Assembly: GCF_027943255.1 (NCBI RefSeq)
Contig: NC_072896.1
Coordinates: 35,924,501-35,988,500, forward strand
Direction of reading: 5' to 3'
Length of the DNA: 64,000 nt
Origin: Anastrepha obliqua
Lineage: Eukaryota; Arthropoda; Insecta; Diptera; Tephritidae
The notes beneath the pieces are model-generated. The model did no database searches, was not told where the DNA came from, and saw only the letters and a list, made by a program, of their open reading frames with translations. This document shows positions 23,730 through 34,164 of this stretch, piece after piece (positions within the stretch are counted from its first letter, which is position 1; every line of letters begins with the position of its first letter). A program made the translations under genes and the position numbers.

Positions 23730-24400
23730 GTAATGCATGAATGAATGTAAATAAGGTTTGCACTTCGTTCTCAGGTTTTTTTATGTTCTCAAATCCTCAC
23801 AGCACCTCAGATAAGGCTAAGGCTAAGATAGAACTTGGGCCGTGCGTATGTACGTTTCCTCCGGCTCTAATATCTTATTCTTCTTCACGCTATAGCATCG
23901 CATTCGAGAAGAAAGTGTGTTGGAGTTCCGGAGATTGGTCACAGAAGCGATAGAAGTCAATGGACCATGGCTCCGCAATTTGCTGTGATCTGTAATAACG
24001 CCCATGAGCCCGAGTCTTAGGAAGGTTTAGGAATTGCCTGAACTTCTTTATATTATACCCAACCCGGTAAGGACCTCGCCTTGCGCAGCCCTCAGAATTT
24101 GGTATCAGCTGACATTTCTTAGCTTTTCGCTTCTAAGCTCCTCCCTGATGCTGTGTTGGGCCGTGGCAAGGAAGATCTCGCATACTATTAATAACGTAGT
24201 CGCAACCAAACTAGCCTATGCATCCGGTGCGATTAGGAACTTATTCCCAAAAGATGACAACTCCTTGATTGCCGCCTGACTGACGTTCAGAATGGCAATT
24301 CGCGCATCCCGGAGGTTTCTGTCTAAGTTGATCTCTGCACATGAGCAGATGACATCCACTTTCACCTCAAAAAAGCTGGAAAACCTACCCATCGGTACAG
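23730..24400 (-). pseudogene. Non-LTR retrotransposon RNase H relic (family epsilon)
   Basis: The minus strand reads FFEVKVDVICSCAEINLDRN, LRDARIAILNVSQAAIKELS (canonical ILSDSQAAI with the catalytic Asp lost). Then, after frame breaks, WALLQITANCGAMVH and PTHFLLECDAIA, which suggest the C-terminal knuckle region (HFLLEC). Heavily decayed; family not assigned. Confidence 0.6.
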
Positions 24401-24404
24401 ATCG

Positions 24405-25405
24405 CTTTGTTTTATGAATTAAGAAAAATAATTATTTTAAGTGCCGATTATTTTTCAAAGTGTGCAAAATGGTAAGACAACAAGCGATAGTAATAAAAGA
24501 GATCTGACAAAAATGAATTTAGAAAAGTATGGGTATTTTCCTTTAGAAAAAGTGGTATACTTTTGCACGGATAAATGCTTTGAGACCCGATAGAAGTTAT
24601 TATATTCAAACAAATTTTTCTATATTAGTTTACTGCTTAGTTTGCTAAGCAGGGACGAAACTTTCTATAAACTGGTCAATAAAGTTAACAGAGGTAGATA
24701 ATATCAGAATATCACTTTTCTATACCTCTTCCTGTCCATTATACTCTATTTCAGGCTGAACGGATTGTGAGCGATAAGGCTGCACCCCAATTCTTCCACT
24801 CAGGTATCTATTCCTTCACTCACTTACACTTCTACTGTTCACGGTTCGCAAGAGAAAATGAGGAGTTAGCCACGAACTTTGAAAGACAGCCAAGTGAGAG
24901 AGATTTTATTTATTTATTATGATTAGGTACAATAATACAGTTATTATACTTAATAAGAGAGAGATTTAACTGGCAGCGCAATTCGGGTTTGGGTTTTTTA
25001 CATGCAAGTTTTCCAAGCAAGTGTTGCGTACGCTACGCAGCCAGGATGAAGAAAGGCGACCGATAGAGCTGTTCAGGCAGCGGCAGCTAGAGCCAAATAA
25101 TATCGACGAGCTGGGCAGTGTTTGATCACAAGTGATCTTCCCGACAAGTACTGAATTTAACATGAGACGGACCAAGGACAAGTACAGACACAGTTAACTA
25201 CTCACGACCTATCATACCCACCCAAAACGGTAACGCACATGACATTATCGGCAATTCCATCTGCTTCGCTAATGGAGACTATCAGCGACATATAACCTCC
25301 ATACGTCATAGGCAGAGAGCCTGGACACAGATTTCTTTTGTGGTTATTAGACACAATCACGATTCCATCGACGATTTAGTACAACTGCGATGCAAGTGGG
25401 TGTAA
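24405..25405. other. Non-coding or unrecognised stretch
   Basis: Small ORFs only, the best being 71 codons on the minus strand at 24966-25181, with no motif. The part just upstream of 25410 may be the decayed end of the R1-like element whose 3'UTR follows, but I cannot align it. Confidence 0.4.
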
Positions 25406-25409
25406 ATCA

Positions 25410-25535
25410 GCCGAAGAAAGGAGGTTTGTTTTAATGGAAGCATGCCCCACATATTATTGATGCGACGGCATCAATCAAAATATTTTTGACATTTTTATCC
25501 TCCCATTCCCAAAAAAAACACAAAGTATCCACTTT
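25410..25535 (+). mobile_element. R1-like element, 3'UTR fragment
   Basis: AGCATGCCCCACATATTATT, GATGCGACGGCA and TTTTTGACATTTTTATCCTC, ending in an A-rich tail, align with the region downstream of the R1-like ORF at 58330-58430 (GAGCATGCCCCACATACCAC, GATGTGACGGCA, TTTCTGACATTTTCGATTTT). The same order and spacing supports a second copy of that 3' end. Confidence 0.65.
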
Positions 25536-26150
25536 CACAAACGAAAACAACCAAGGTAACCATGAAATACCAATGAAAAGCTTCATTTCCAATTAGTAGA
25601 AGATGATGAAAAGCATATTTGAAAAATTTCACAAATTAGCAGACTAAGACAAAATAGCAAACTTAATCCAAAAAGTGCAGGCTGTAAGCCAGCTTCAGTT
25701 TTGATTTTTGATCTCCAAGGATTATCCACCAAGTTGAGAAAAACAAAGGACAAATCGGCAAGCAACGGCAGACGATGTGCACACATGAGTTACATCAACT
25801 ACGTAAACTGATTGCGTAAACGTGGGTTTACGTATCACGGCAACAAATACGTTTGAAAATTAATCTGTTTGCATGCGTACTTATACATACACACGTATTC
25901 ACATCTGAATAAACAAATACTTCAAATCATTTGCGACCCATTAAGAAATTGCTGCGATAGTTGGATAAGTGGTTCATAGGAAATGCATAGTGCCCTTATT
26001 ATTTATAGGTTGGTGTGCGATCGAGATCAAATTAAAATTCGCAGTACATAACAAATAAAGGGTGATCAATTTAAAGCTATCGAATTTGAAATTCAAATAA
26101 AATAACGAAAATTTAAATTGATTGGGTAAACTTTAGACATACCGTACTCC
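25536..26150. other. Non-coding stretch
   Basis: No gene recognised. It may include the 5' leader of the plus-strand retroelement that follows. Confidence 0.4.
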
Positions 26151-26225
26151 GAAAAAGATTGCCTGCGACTTCTTTTGGCCTCCAGTCAAGAGTCCTTAAC
26201 TAGCACTCAGGACCGTGCCAGACAT

Positions 26226-28342
26226 GGTTGGTTGGTTGGTTAGAGTGGTGATTCATCCAGAATCCAACTAGCGCTTCCGCACCATTTTGTTGCCACATCC
26301 TCGTTACCAAATTGTTTAACAGTTATTTGCTGCAGGACTATATCCAGTCTGTGCGGTTTAGGAACCTTATTAGGTTGTTGACGTCTACGCCAGACAGTTG
26401 CTCGAGACTCTCGAACAGCGGTTTGCCCAGGGTTAACATTCTGTCCTTCCATAGGGCAGGGCATTCACAGAGGAAATGGAAGATTGTTTCCTTTTTCTGC
26501 GGTTGTTTACAACTATGACAGTATGTGTTGTGAGGGATGCCCATTTTGGCGGCTTGTTCTCCGATGGACCAGAAGCCAGTTATGACTGCCGTAAGTCTGC
26601 AGGTGTCCCGTCGTTTCATGTTTATTAATGTCAACGATTGCTTGAGGTTGTAGGTGGGCCATAACGTTCTGCTGATTTTGCATTTCGTCTGGTCTTTCCA
26701 TCTACAATCTGCAATTCGAAGGTATTTTAGGGAAATTGCGTTCTTGACCGCACCTAGTGGAGTGAATACTGGTACTGCAAGAGCGCTATTCATGGCAGAT
26801 CCCCCTCTTGCCAGTTCATCAGCTTTTTCGTTACCTTCTATGTTCCGGTGTCCCGGGACCCAAATCAAGGTTACTCTATGGTTTTCACTCAAGTTGGTGA
26901 GGCTATTCCTACTTTGCTCCACCACTTTAGAGGTTGTTCTAGTCGCGTCCAGCGCCTGGATTGCGGCTTGGCTATCCGAAAGAATAGCGATATTGCCCTT
27001 AAAAGAAAAATCTGCGATTAGTAACCTACAGGCTTCCCCAATTGCTAGTACTTCCGCTTGGAAGACGCTGCTGGTATTAGGGAGACGCACAGATTTTTCA
27101 ATTCCAAGTTTATGAGAATATATACCAGCTCCGACACCACAATCCATTTTACTGCCATCTGTATAGACTGTGGTATCGAAGTTGTTTAGAGAGAATCCCT
27201 TCTTCCATTCTTTTTTAGATGGAAAGAGTGTGGTAAAATTCCTATTGAACGTTACCATCGGGACGATGTAGTCAGTCCTCTCCGAGGTTAACCGAGTTTG
27301 TCGCAGCAATAGACTAGCGTGACCATAAGTTTTTCCTTTCCAGCGACCCGCTTCATTTAACCTAAATGCACTTATGGTTGCCGTCTTCTTTATGTGTAGG
27401 TCTATTGGAATAACGTGTGTCAGTGCATTGAGAGCCTCTCTAGGACATGATCTGATTGCACCGACCGTTATTGCACAGGTTGATCTTTGTATTCTGCCGA
27501 GTAATTTGGTATTGTACTCTCTCCCTAGAGCTTTCCACCAAACTACCGAACCATACGATAAAATGGGTCGTATAACCGCCTTATACAGCCATAATGTATG
27601 CTTAGGTTGAAGACCCCAATTTCTTCCAAGCATACGTTTGCAGGCATATAAAGCAATTTCTGCTTTCCTTACCCGTTCTTCGACGTTTAACTTCCAGCTA
27701 AGTTTGGGGTCCAGAATTACCCCTAAGTACTTTGCACTGGTTGATAAAGCCAGAGTTTGTCCGTTGATATTTGGTAGGGTAAAAGTTGGTACCTTGTATC
27801 TGGTGGTAAAAAGCATAAGTTCTGTTTTACGCAGGTTTAAACTTAGCCCACATCCTGTGGCCCAAGAGTTAAGCTCGCCTAAAGCCCTTTGGATGATCCC
27901 ACTGATCGTATTTGGACACAGTCCTGACACCATTAACACCACATCATCAGCGTACGCCACCACTTTTACCCCACCTCCGTCAAGTTTTGTTAAGATTTTG
28001 CTGATCACACATAGCCAAAGAAGTGGAGATAATACTCCCCCTTGTGGAGTGCCCCCGTGGACCTTCTTGGTTATGTTGATATTACCCATATTAGCTTTGA
28101 TGATCCTCGTTTCTAGCATGGAGATGACCCAGTTACTAATGCAACTGTCCACCTCCAAGTCTATCAACGCCCGTTGGATGGCATCTGCGCTAACATTGTT
28201 AAAGGCGCCTTCGATATCCAAGAATGCCGCCATGGTATAATGTTTGCTCTCTAGAGAGCCCTCTATTGTTCCGATAACCTCGTGAAGCGCCGTCTCCGTA
28301 GATTTGCCTTTAAGGTATGCGTGTTGTGCAGTTGATATACCA
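26226..28342 (-). mobile_element. Non-LTR retrotransposon family alpha, 5'-truncated insertion with 11-bp target duplication and CCAA tail
   Basis: GTGCCAGACAT flanks both sides exactly (26215-26225 and 28343-28353). The 3' end is four GGTT units on the plus strand (26226-26241), i.e. (AACC/CCAA)n on the element strand, directly abutting the duplication. The insert starts within the reverse transcriptase domain and includes RNase H, zinc knuckle and a short 3'UTR. The long intact ORF and the perfect duplication mark it as one of the youngest insertions in the window. RNase H and a short tandem tail fit the I/LOA/R1 group. Confidence 0.9.
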
Positions 28343-28353
28343 GTGCCAGACAT
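26338..28353 (-). CDS. Reverse transcriptase and RNase H polyprotein, N-terminally truncated ORF2 (671 codons)
   Basis: Domains in order: the reverse transcriptase palm with FLDIEGAF (about 44-51), TPQGGVLSPLLW (102-113), the active site AYADDVV (133-139), and AKYLGVILD (207-215); RNase H with TDGS (D399), FQAEV (E434), ILSDSQ (D460) and NEKAD (D512); and a C-terminal knuckle, CHSC...HFLC (C612, C615, H626, C629). All expected catalytic residues are visible and there is no internal stop. It lacks ORF1, the endonuclease and the fingers part of the polymerase. The ATG comes from the duplicated target sequence: ATGTCTGGCAC is the complement of the duplication. It is therefore an accidental start on a dead-on-arrival copy. 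Upstream in frame is a stop at 28378-28380. Expression is unproven. Confidence 0.85.
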   Translation of the reverse strand: MSGTGISTAQHAYLKGKSTETALHEVIGTIEGSLESKHYTMAAFLDIEGAFNNVSADAIQRALIDLEVDSCISNWVISMLETRIIKANMGNINITKKVHGGTPQGGVLSPLLWLCVISKILTKLDGGGVKVVAYADDVVLMVSGLCPNTISGIIQRALGELNSWATGCGLSLNLRKTELMLFTTRYKVPTFTLPNINGQTLALSTSAKYLGVILDPKLSWKLNVEERVRKAEIALYACKRMLGRNWGLQPKHTLWLYKAVIRPILSYGSVVWWKALGREYNTKLLGRIQRSTCAITVGAIRSCPREALNALTHVIPIDLHIKKTATISAFRLNEAGRWKGKTYGHASLLLRQTRLTSERTDYIVPMVTFNRNFTTLFPSKKEWKKGFSLNNFDTTVYTDGSKMDCGVGAGIYSHKLGIEKSVRLPNTSSVFQAEVLAIGEACRLLIADFSFKGNIAILSDSQAAIQALDATRTTSKVVEQSRNSLTNLSENHRVTLIWVPGHRNIEGNEKADELARGGSAMNSALAVPVFTPLGAVKNAISLKYLRIADCRWKDQTKCKISRTLWPTYNLKQSLTLINMKRRDTCRLTAVITGFWSIGEQAAKMGIPHNTYCHSCKQPQKKETIFHFLCECPALWKDRMLTLGKPLFESLEQLSGVDVNNLIRFLNRTDWI

Positions 28354-29991
28354 AGTACGCCTAAATTGTAAGCAGATCTAAAGCTAAAAACTGCTACAAC
28401 TAGAGCGCAGAAAAGTACTAAGAAGAGTGCACCTGAAGTAAGTGTAGCCTCTACCTCCAAAGCAGCATTGCAGGTGGCCTCCAGCGCCAGGGCATGATCT
28501 TGAAGCAACGGTACCAGAAGGCTCTCTACATGTTGAACAGAATAGCCAAGAACGCAGCAACCGGCAGCGTTAATGAACGTTACCAAAGCAAAGATAAGAG
28601 GCGGTGATCGAGGAGTATAAGAAATTTTCAAAACGTACACCCGCACTAATTACTAATGCAGGCAGCCAAACACAAACAAGAAATCGCTCCCAGAACGAAA
28701 GGGGTAACGCCCACCCCAAGGAGCCCGAAACAGGGAATGAGCAACTAGCAACTAGATACGAAGATCTGCAGACAGTTCAGCAGAATTGGATGGAGATCAA
28801 TGTGGGAATAAGATAAATCATGATGAACTACTTACTTGACAATTGCGAAGGTCCTCACCCGGAGTTTTATTCATTAGAAATCTTTAGAGGTTATAAGGTA
28901 ATCAAATGCGCTGACCAATTTTCTTTGAAGACCCAGAGCTCGCATTTCGTTGTCACCGATGAACGCACCAGGGGAAAAACTGTTTTGGTGCTTAAAGCTG
29001 CAGAATAGCAAGGTGCCAGCTATCAGCGAATTGCAGCCAATAATGGTAGAAACAGTGAAAAAAAGCTCTCGTCCACTCCTTGTGACCATCCGTGAAGAAT
29101 CACTGGAAGAACTCTTCAAGGCGCACAACAAAATCCGCTTTGGCATCCAACTGTCGAAACATTCAAAAACAGCCACTAGCAGTTCAGATATCCTTTTCAG
29201 CGAAAAAGATATTCATACAAGAGCTCTGGGGCCCATGGGGCTCAACAACAGTTCGTACAATTTCTTCTATAGAATAGAGCTAAATACTAAAGTTAGTATA
29301 TGTAATAGAGGTAACAATCCGCCTTGCATCTTTCCAAGTTCAGATAGATTTCAAGGGTGGGAAGAAGTCCTGGAGAATTGGATGGTATCAGATAGAATAT
29401 CAATATCTGATCACTATTTTGTATTATTCAATTTCCAAAGCAGATCCTAGACTTCCTCCAGGTCGAGAGACAAATTAAGGTCAGTTTTTAAGAACGTCAG
29501 AAAGTTAAGATATTGCCTAAAGAACACTCCTGCCGTACCCTTTATTAGAAGTGAGGCTGGGGTGAGGACAAGCTCGACCAAGGAATCACTATAAACGTTA
29601 GTTAAATGCCAATTTCCTGGGTGTAAACCAAGAACCTGGAACGGCCAGAGAACACCAGAAGACGAGATAGATTCAATAGTAGAGAAGATTGTACTTTCAA
29701 TAAACAGTTTTGAACCATATAAATCAGCTGGTCCAGATGGCATCATGCCACTTATGCTTCAGAAGCACATGAAGGTCTAGCTCCAGCTTTCGTGTAACTT
29801 ATATTCCAAAGAGCTGGAGAAAAGTTAAGGTAGTAATCATACCCTAGGTGGGTAAGAAGAAACATGAGGTAGCGAAGGATTTTCGTCCGATTAGTCTTAC
29901 CTCCTTTCTCCTTAGAGCACTAGAAAGAATTTTAGATATACACATCAGATTTTTAGTGAAGGTGCAAAACACTTTACTGATTCTAGCGCAT

Positions 29992-30955
29992 GTTTCAAAA
30001 ACACCTTTTGCACGCGTTCGATCCTGTCGATTAAAAATTTGTAATATGGCCTCATATTGCACCCTACAGAAAATAGAAATTTGAAGGTATAAGAATACAT
30101 AAAATGCACTTGAAGGCAAAGCATAAAAATGATGCACTTGAAAATGACATTTCGCTTTTATGAATATAAAATATTTGTGTGGCTCGAAATCGGACCCAAA
30201 AGTGATGCCGACCATTCGTTTGAATACTCCACAAGCAAGCACGATTTTGTTTAATTATCAGCGGTAAATTATATTATACCATAAAAGCTGATAGGTCTCC
30301 ATTACCTCGATTACAAAGATGCTACTGTTTTCTTAAAAAAGCACATTCCAACGGGGTGTGTGGTGTAGATTCGTAAGCAAAGGCAGAAGGCGAAGGGGTT
30401 CAAAAGGGATATGAACATCGTCAAATATATATTTCCGCTATCAAGTGCCACATAAACATTTATTTAATACAGCTACGCAACAGTAGCAAGCACAACAACA
30501 GCAATAACAAACAGTTGTAAAACAGAGAACGCATATTCGTTTTAAATAGCAATGTTGCCTCGGCAACAACAAACAATGTTGGTGGAGGGATAAAGTTTCT
30601 GTTTTATATAGGATGAGAAGTTTGTCTCATCGAAAGGATAATATGGCAAAAGGTGTAAGTAATGAAAGGTGAGTGCATGCATGTATGGCTGTATGAATTT
30701 CTGTGTATGTGTCTGCATTTTTTGAAATGTTCACGGGCTGTGGGTGCGCATGAAAAAGAACAATTTATCAAGTGGCACGCATTTGACAGCTGAAATGGAC
30801 TGCAAAAGTGCTAAATTTTTTTGAAATATCTACACGATTACATACATATATACATATATGAGCGCATACAACTAGGGTGATTCAAATATATTTGAAAAAA
30901 ATTTTATAAAATTACCAAAAATTTAAAAAATAATATTTTTTTAATATACAACATA
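29992..30955. other. Non-coding stretch
   Basis: No gene recognised. A 132-codon minus-strand ORF (29844-30242) has no motif and overlaps the plus-strand retroelement end. Confidence 0.5.
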
Positions 30956-30960
30956 TAATA

Positions 30961-31059
30961 GGTGTAGGTTTCACTGAACCAAGAAAAAACAATACACATA
31001 TAAAAAAAAAAATATTAATAGAAAATAATTTTTTTTTTTGGTTCAGTGAAACCTACACC
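30961..31059. repeat. Perfect 22-bp inverted repeat, MITE-like hairpin
   Basis: GGTGTAGGTTTCACTGAACC plus AA (30961-30982) is exactly complemented at 31038-31059, around a 55-base AT-rich loop. Preceded by TA; TA also occurs four bases beyond the right arm. No ORF inside. Either a very short MITE or the ends left by a large internal deletion of a DNA transposon. Confidence 0.75.
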
Positions 31060-31459
31060 CGCTATAAATGGACAAAAGTCTAATCGTATATTCGAACGAG
31101 GACATTTGTTTTTTGAATTTTATGAGGACGCGAGCTTCTTCTTAATAGGCAAACGAAAAAAAAATGAGTGCGGAAAAATTCAAAAAAAGGTAGAAACTTC
31201 AGCTATCCTGTTCTGCAGACAACAGAATTTATTGTTTGAGAGTAAAACATAAAAACTTTAAACAAGTAGAAGAGTCGAAATACCTGGTTTTAAAAATACT
31301 GCTGCATATTTTGTTTCTATAGAATCTACGGGAAATATCCGCTCTATTGAGAAGGCTTTTTTACCTGTCATTAACAGTAATTTTATTAAATATTTTCACT
31401 GATTTCCATAAGAAAAAAAATTTTGTTTGAGAAATTACATTTTTATTTGTTAAATTTTT

Positions 31460-32650
31460 TTTTAATGCTATGTTTCGCTTCCAATATTTTAAAGATCCAA
31501 TACCATCAACATATAGACCAATAAGCTTACTACCGACAATACCGAAAATTGCTGAAAAATTACTGCATGATCGCCTATATCAAATTTTGGAAAAAAGGTA
31601 TAATACCGTACCATCAATTTGGATTTAGAAAAAAAACATTCGGCTAACCAACAGATCCATAGAGTTGTACTTAAAACTCAATCAGACCATGTAAGCAATT
31701 GTTACTGTGTGACAATTGGACGTTGCTAAAGTGTTTGACAAAGAGTGGCACAAAAGCTTATATATATATATATAATTGGCGCGTACACCCTTTTTGGGTG
31801 TTTGGCTGAGCTCCTCCTATTATTTGTGGTGTGCATCTTGATGTTGTTCCACAAATGGAGGGACCTACAGCTTCAAGCCGACTCCGAACGCCAGATATTT
31901 TTATGAGGACCTTTTTTATGGCAGAAATACACTCGGAGATTTGCCATTGTCTGCCAAGGGGCGACGGCTATTAAAAAAATGTTTCTGTTTCACCGAGCTT
32001 CGAACCTACGTCCTCTCTGTGAATTCCGAATGGTAGTCACACACCAAGCCATTCGGCTACGGCAGGCGCACAAAGACTTACGTCACAAATAAAAACTACC
32101 TTTTGACTAATAACTCATCATAAAAAGCTACCTAACCTACCGAAGTTTCTATATTTAATATGACAATCATTGTTCAGATATTCTTCAAATAACAACTAGA
32201 GTTCCGCGAGGAAGTGTTCTAGGACCACCGGAGACACACCACCTCCGGACGAAACGATACAATACTATTGGCAACAGATGAAAGCTGAACTATCGCTACT
32301 GAAAACCTGCAGTAATACACAAACGGAGTTAAGGGATGGTTTGGTGGTCTGATGTCTAAAAGTAAATGAGGACAAAACCGCAAGGTTTGTAATTACTACC
32401 AAAACAATATGGCAAAGTATTCCCAATGGAACCAACCGCTAAATACCTGGGAATTCACATGGACTCGAAACTAAATTCGAATTACCACATCAAGAAAAAA
32501 GGCAAAAATATAAAAGAAAAGCTCACAACTTCATTGGTTAGTCTGTACAAAATCTAAACTTAGCATACAGAACAAGGTTTTGCAATACAAAACAATGATT
32601 AAACCAATCTAGTTATATGGACTACAAGTGTAGGGAACGGCTAAAAAGAC
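31460..32650 (+). pseudogene. Jockey-type non-LTR reverse transcriptase relic, split by a SINE
   Basis: Reads PSTYRPISLLPTIPKIAEKL, LHDRLYQILEKR, then LDVAKVFDKEWHKSL (motif A, normally LDVAQAFDKVWH) up to 31757. After the SINE it continues KSYLTYRSFYI, QITTRVPRGSVLGPP (motif B), and PTAKYLGIHMDSKLNSNYHI (32430-32480). No YADD motif survives. Stops and frameshifts throughout. This domain wording is characteristic of the Jockey clade, which has no RNase H. Confidence 0.82.
31761..32067 (-). repeat. SINE family S, nearly full-length, with target-site duplication
   Basis: On the minus strand: head GCCGTAGCCGAATGGCTTGG, box B GTAGGTTCGAAGCTC, body GTCTGCCAAGGGG... and GAGTCGGCTTGAAGC, tail GGGTGTACGCGCCAATTATA and then (TA)n. 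Flanks GCACAAAAGCTTA (31748-31760) and GCACAAAGACTTA (32068-32080) match at 11 of 13 positions. The target is the Jockey-type relic, whose reading is broken exactly here. Confidence 0.88.
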
Positions 32651-32829
32651 TTCTCTATATGAGGACTTGCATATATGTGGCTAACTTCTGCAAATCCCCC
32701 CCTATTGTTTTTTTTTTTTTGCTCTTTTTCAGATAAGACATGGAGGATTCAACTTAACTCAAAAAATGAAGAGACATGCAGTTATCGTCGCTAGATGTAA
32801 AAATTACACCGATTTAGAAATCAATGTCC

Positions 32830-34160
32830 GGTAAGGATATCCACCGAATTCGAGAGCTGGGGCTTTGTTAGCCTTAGGAGTTCCCTCGAGCATCCCCGAT
32901 CTACCCGTGGTCAGAAGGATTTCGCGACCTTGCACGATTGCGCACTAGCCCAGCGCTCGCTGAGTTGACTCCAGGCCCATCTTTCCAGGAGCAGACCACA
33001 GGTTCTTAAGGAAACCTAAATCCTCTCATTTCGCGACGAAACCGTCTCCAAAGTTCCCTGTCTAGCCAGCTGATCAGCCCAGCAGTTTCCCTCTATGCCG
33101 CTGTGACCGGAAACCCAAATGAGCCTGATGTCGAAGTATTCGGCTGCAATCGAGAGAGAAGCCAAACATTCCCCGATCAATCTCGAACGCACAAACAACG
33201 AGCCCAAGGCCCTAATTGCCACTTGGCTAAGGGAGTAAATATTTATTTCCTTAACGGTAATTTCCGAGGTAAGCAAATAGTCCACCGCTTCCTTAATTGC
33301 GGATACCTCCGCTTGGAAAACACTGCAGTGGTCCGGAAACCTAAATTTAAGTTTGATGGGGGGCTCCTTACAGAATACTCTCCCACCAACCCTTCCGTCC
33401 AGTTTCGAGCCATCCGTGAACATGTTTGCCATACCTTGCCGCCAAATGTTGAACCCCGCCCACTCATCCCTTGAGGGAATATGAGTAGAAAACGGTCCGC
33501 TCGGACCTAGCGTGGGTGTACAGTGATCCAGCACCATGGGGTTGAACTCAAAATTTTTAAGGATGCTAGAGTGTCCGTAACTTAAGTCTAGCCTATGGCC
33601 GAACACCTTAGTCTGATTGCGGCGCGTGCAGCGGTAGTTTTTCCTACGATGTCCACGGGTGCCACATTCAGCATGGCGTTAAGCGCTAGAGTAGGAGTGG
33701 TACGGAGCGCCCCACTGATTCCAATGAGGACAGACCTTTGTACCCTCTCCAGCTTCTTAGCTGATACCATCCTTTCTAGCGAGTTCCACCAGACAAGGAC
33801 TCCGTATAGCAAGATCGGTTTCATAATCGTATTATAAATCCATAAAGTGACTTTAGGCGAGACGTCTCATCTTTTGCCGATAGCGCCCCTGCAACCATAC
33901 AAGGCAATTGTTGCCTTCCTAATTCTCCAAACACTCTAGGAATTTTGTATTTCCTCGTAAATAAGACGAGCTCCGTCTTCAGTTGATTTATTGATAGGCC
34001 GCAATTTGCGGTTCAATTCATAACTAGATTCAGATAACCCTGCATCAGTTCCATCAGAGTATCTAGAAACTTGCCTCTGACAATAAGTGCCACGTCATCC
34101 GCTTAGGCAATCACCTTACAGCCCCTCCTCTCCAGCTCCTCCAGCAGACCAGCCATGACA
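32830..34160 (-). pseudogene. Non-LTR retrotransposon family delta, copy 1
   Basis: Read downward: a decayed active site IA(stop)ADDVALIV and TELVLFTRKYKIP (33940-34130), then RPILLYG-type text, MKPILLYGVLVWWNSLERM (33588-33824), and RNase H (33016-33606) with FTDGSKLDGRVGG, SVFQAEVSAI, IYSLSQVAIRAL (catalytic Asp replaced by Leu) and LIWVSGHSGIEGN. The C-terminal part continues to about 32830 in broken frames. It aligns with the two other delta copies at 45.2 and 49.7 kb. Dead. Confidence 0.87.
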
Positions 34161-34164
34161 TTTC

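Larger units (their letters stand above)
26157..29990 (+). pseudogene. Plus-strand non-LTR retrotransposon: ORF1, endonuclease remnant and start of reverse transcriptase, interrupted by 26226-28342
   Basis: ORF1 reads CLRLLLASSQESLTSTQDRA up to the insertion point and resumes after 28353 (STPKL, stop, ADLKLKTATTRAQKSTKKSA). It then continues in other frames: RYQKALYMLNRIAKNAATGS, EEYKKFSKRTPALITNAG, YKVIKCADQFSL (28820-29008) and SSRPLLVTIREESLEELFKA (28950-29450). The frame then runs into an endonuclease C-terminus, GWEEVLENWMVSDRISISDH (the catalytic SDH motif), with most of the endonuclease missing. Reverse transcriptase motifs 0-1 follow: SAGPDGIMPL, then FRPISLTSFLLRALERILDI (29700-29960). 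The remainder of the polymerase is absent. Non-functional. Confidence 0.75.

Noticed and set aside
27638..28240. 200-codon plus-strand ORF
   Set aside because: Antisense shadow of the 671-codon reverse transcriptase ORF.
26226..29990. A single retrotransposon with a twin-priming 5' inversion (minus-strand RT/RNase H part head-to-head with plus-strand ORF1/EN/RT start, both breaking near the same RT motif)
   Set aside because: The minus-strand part has its own perfect 11-bp target duplication at 26215-26225 and 28343-28353. The plus-strand ORF1 reads through when the insert is removed, and the two parts differ in decay. Two nested insertions explain this better.
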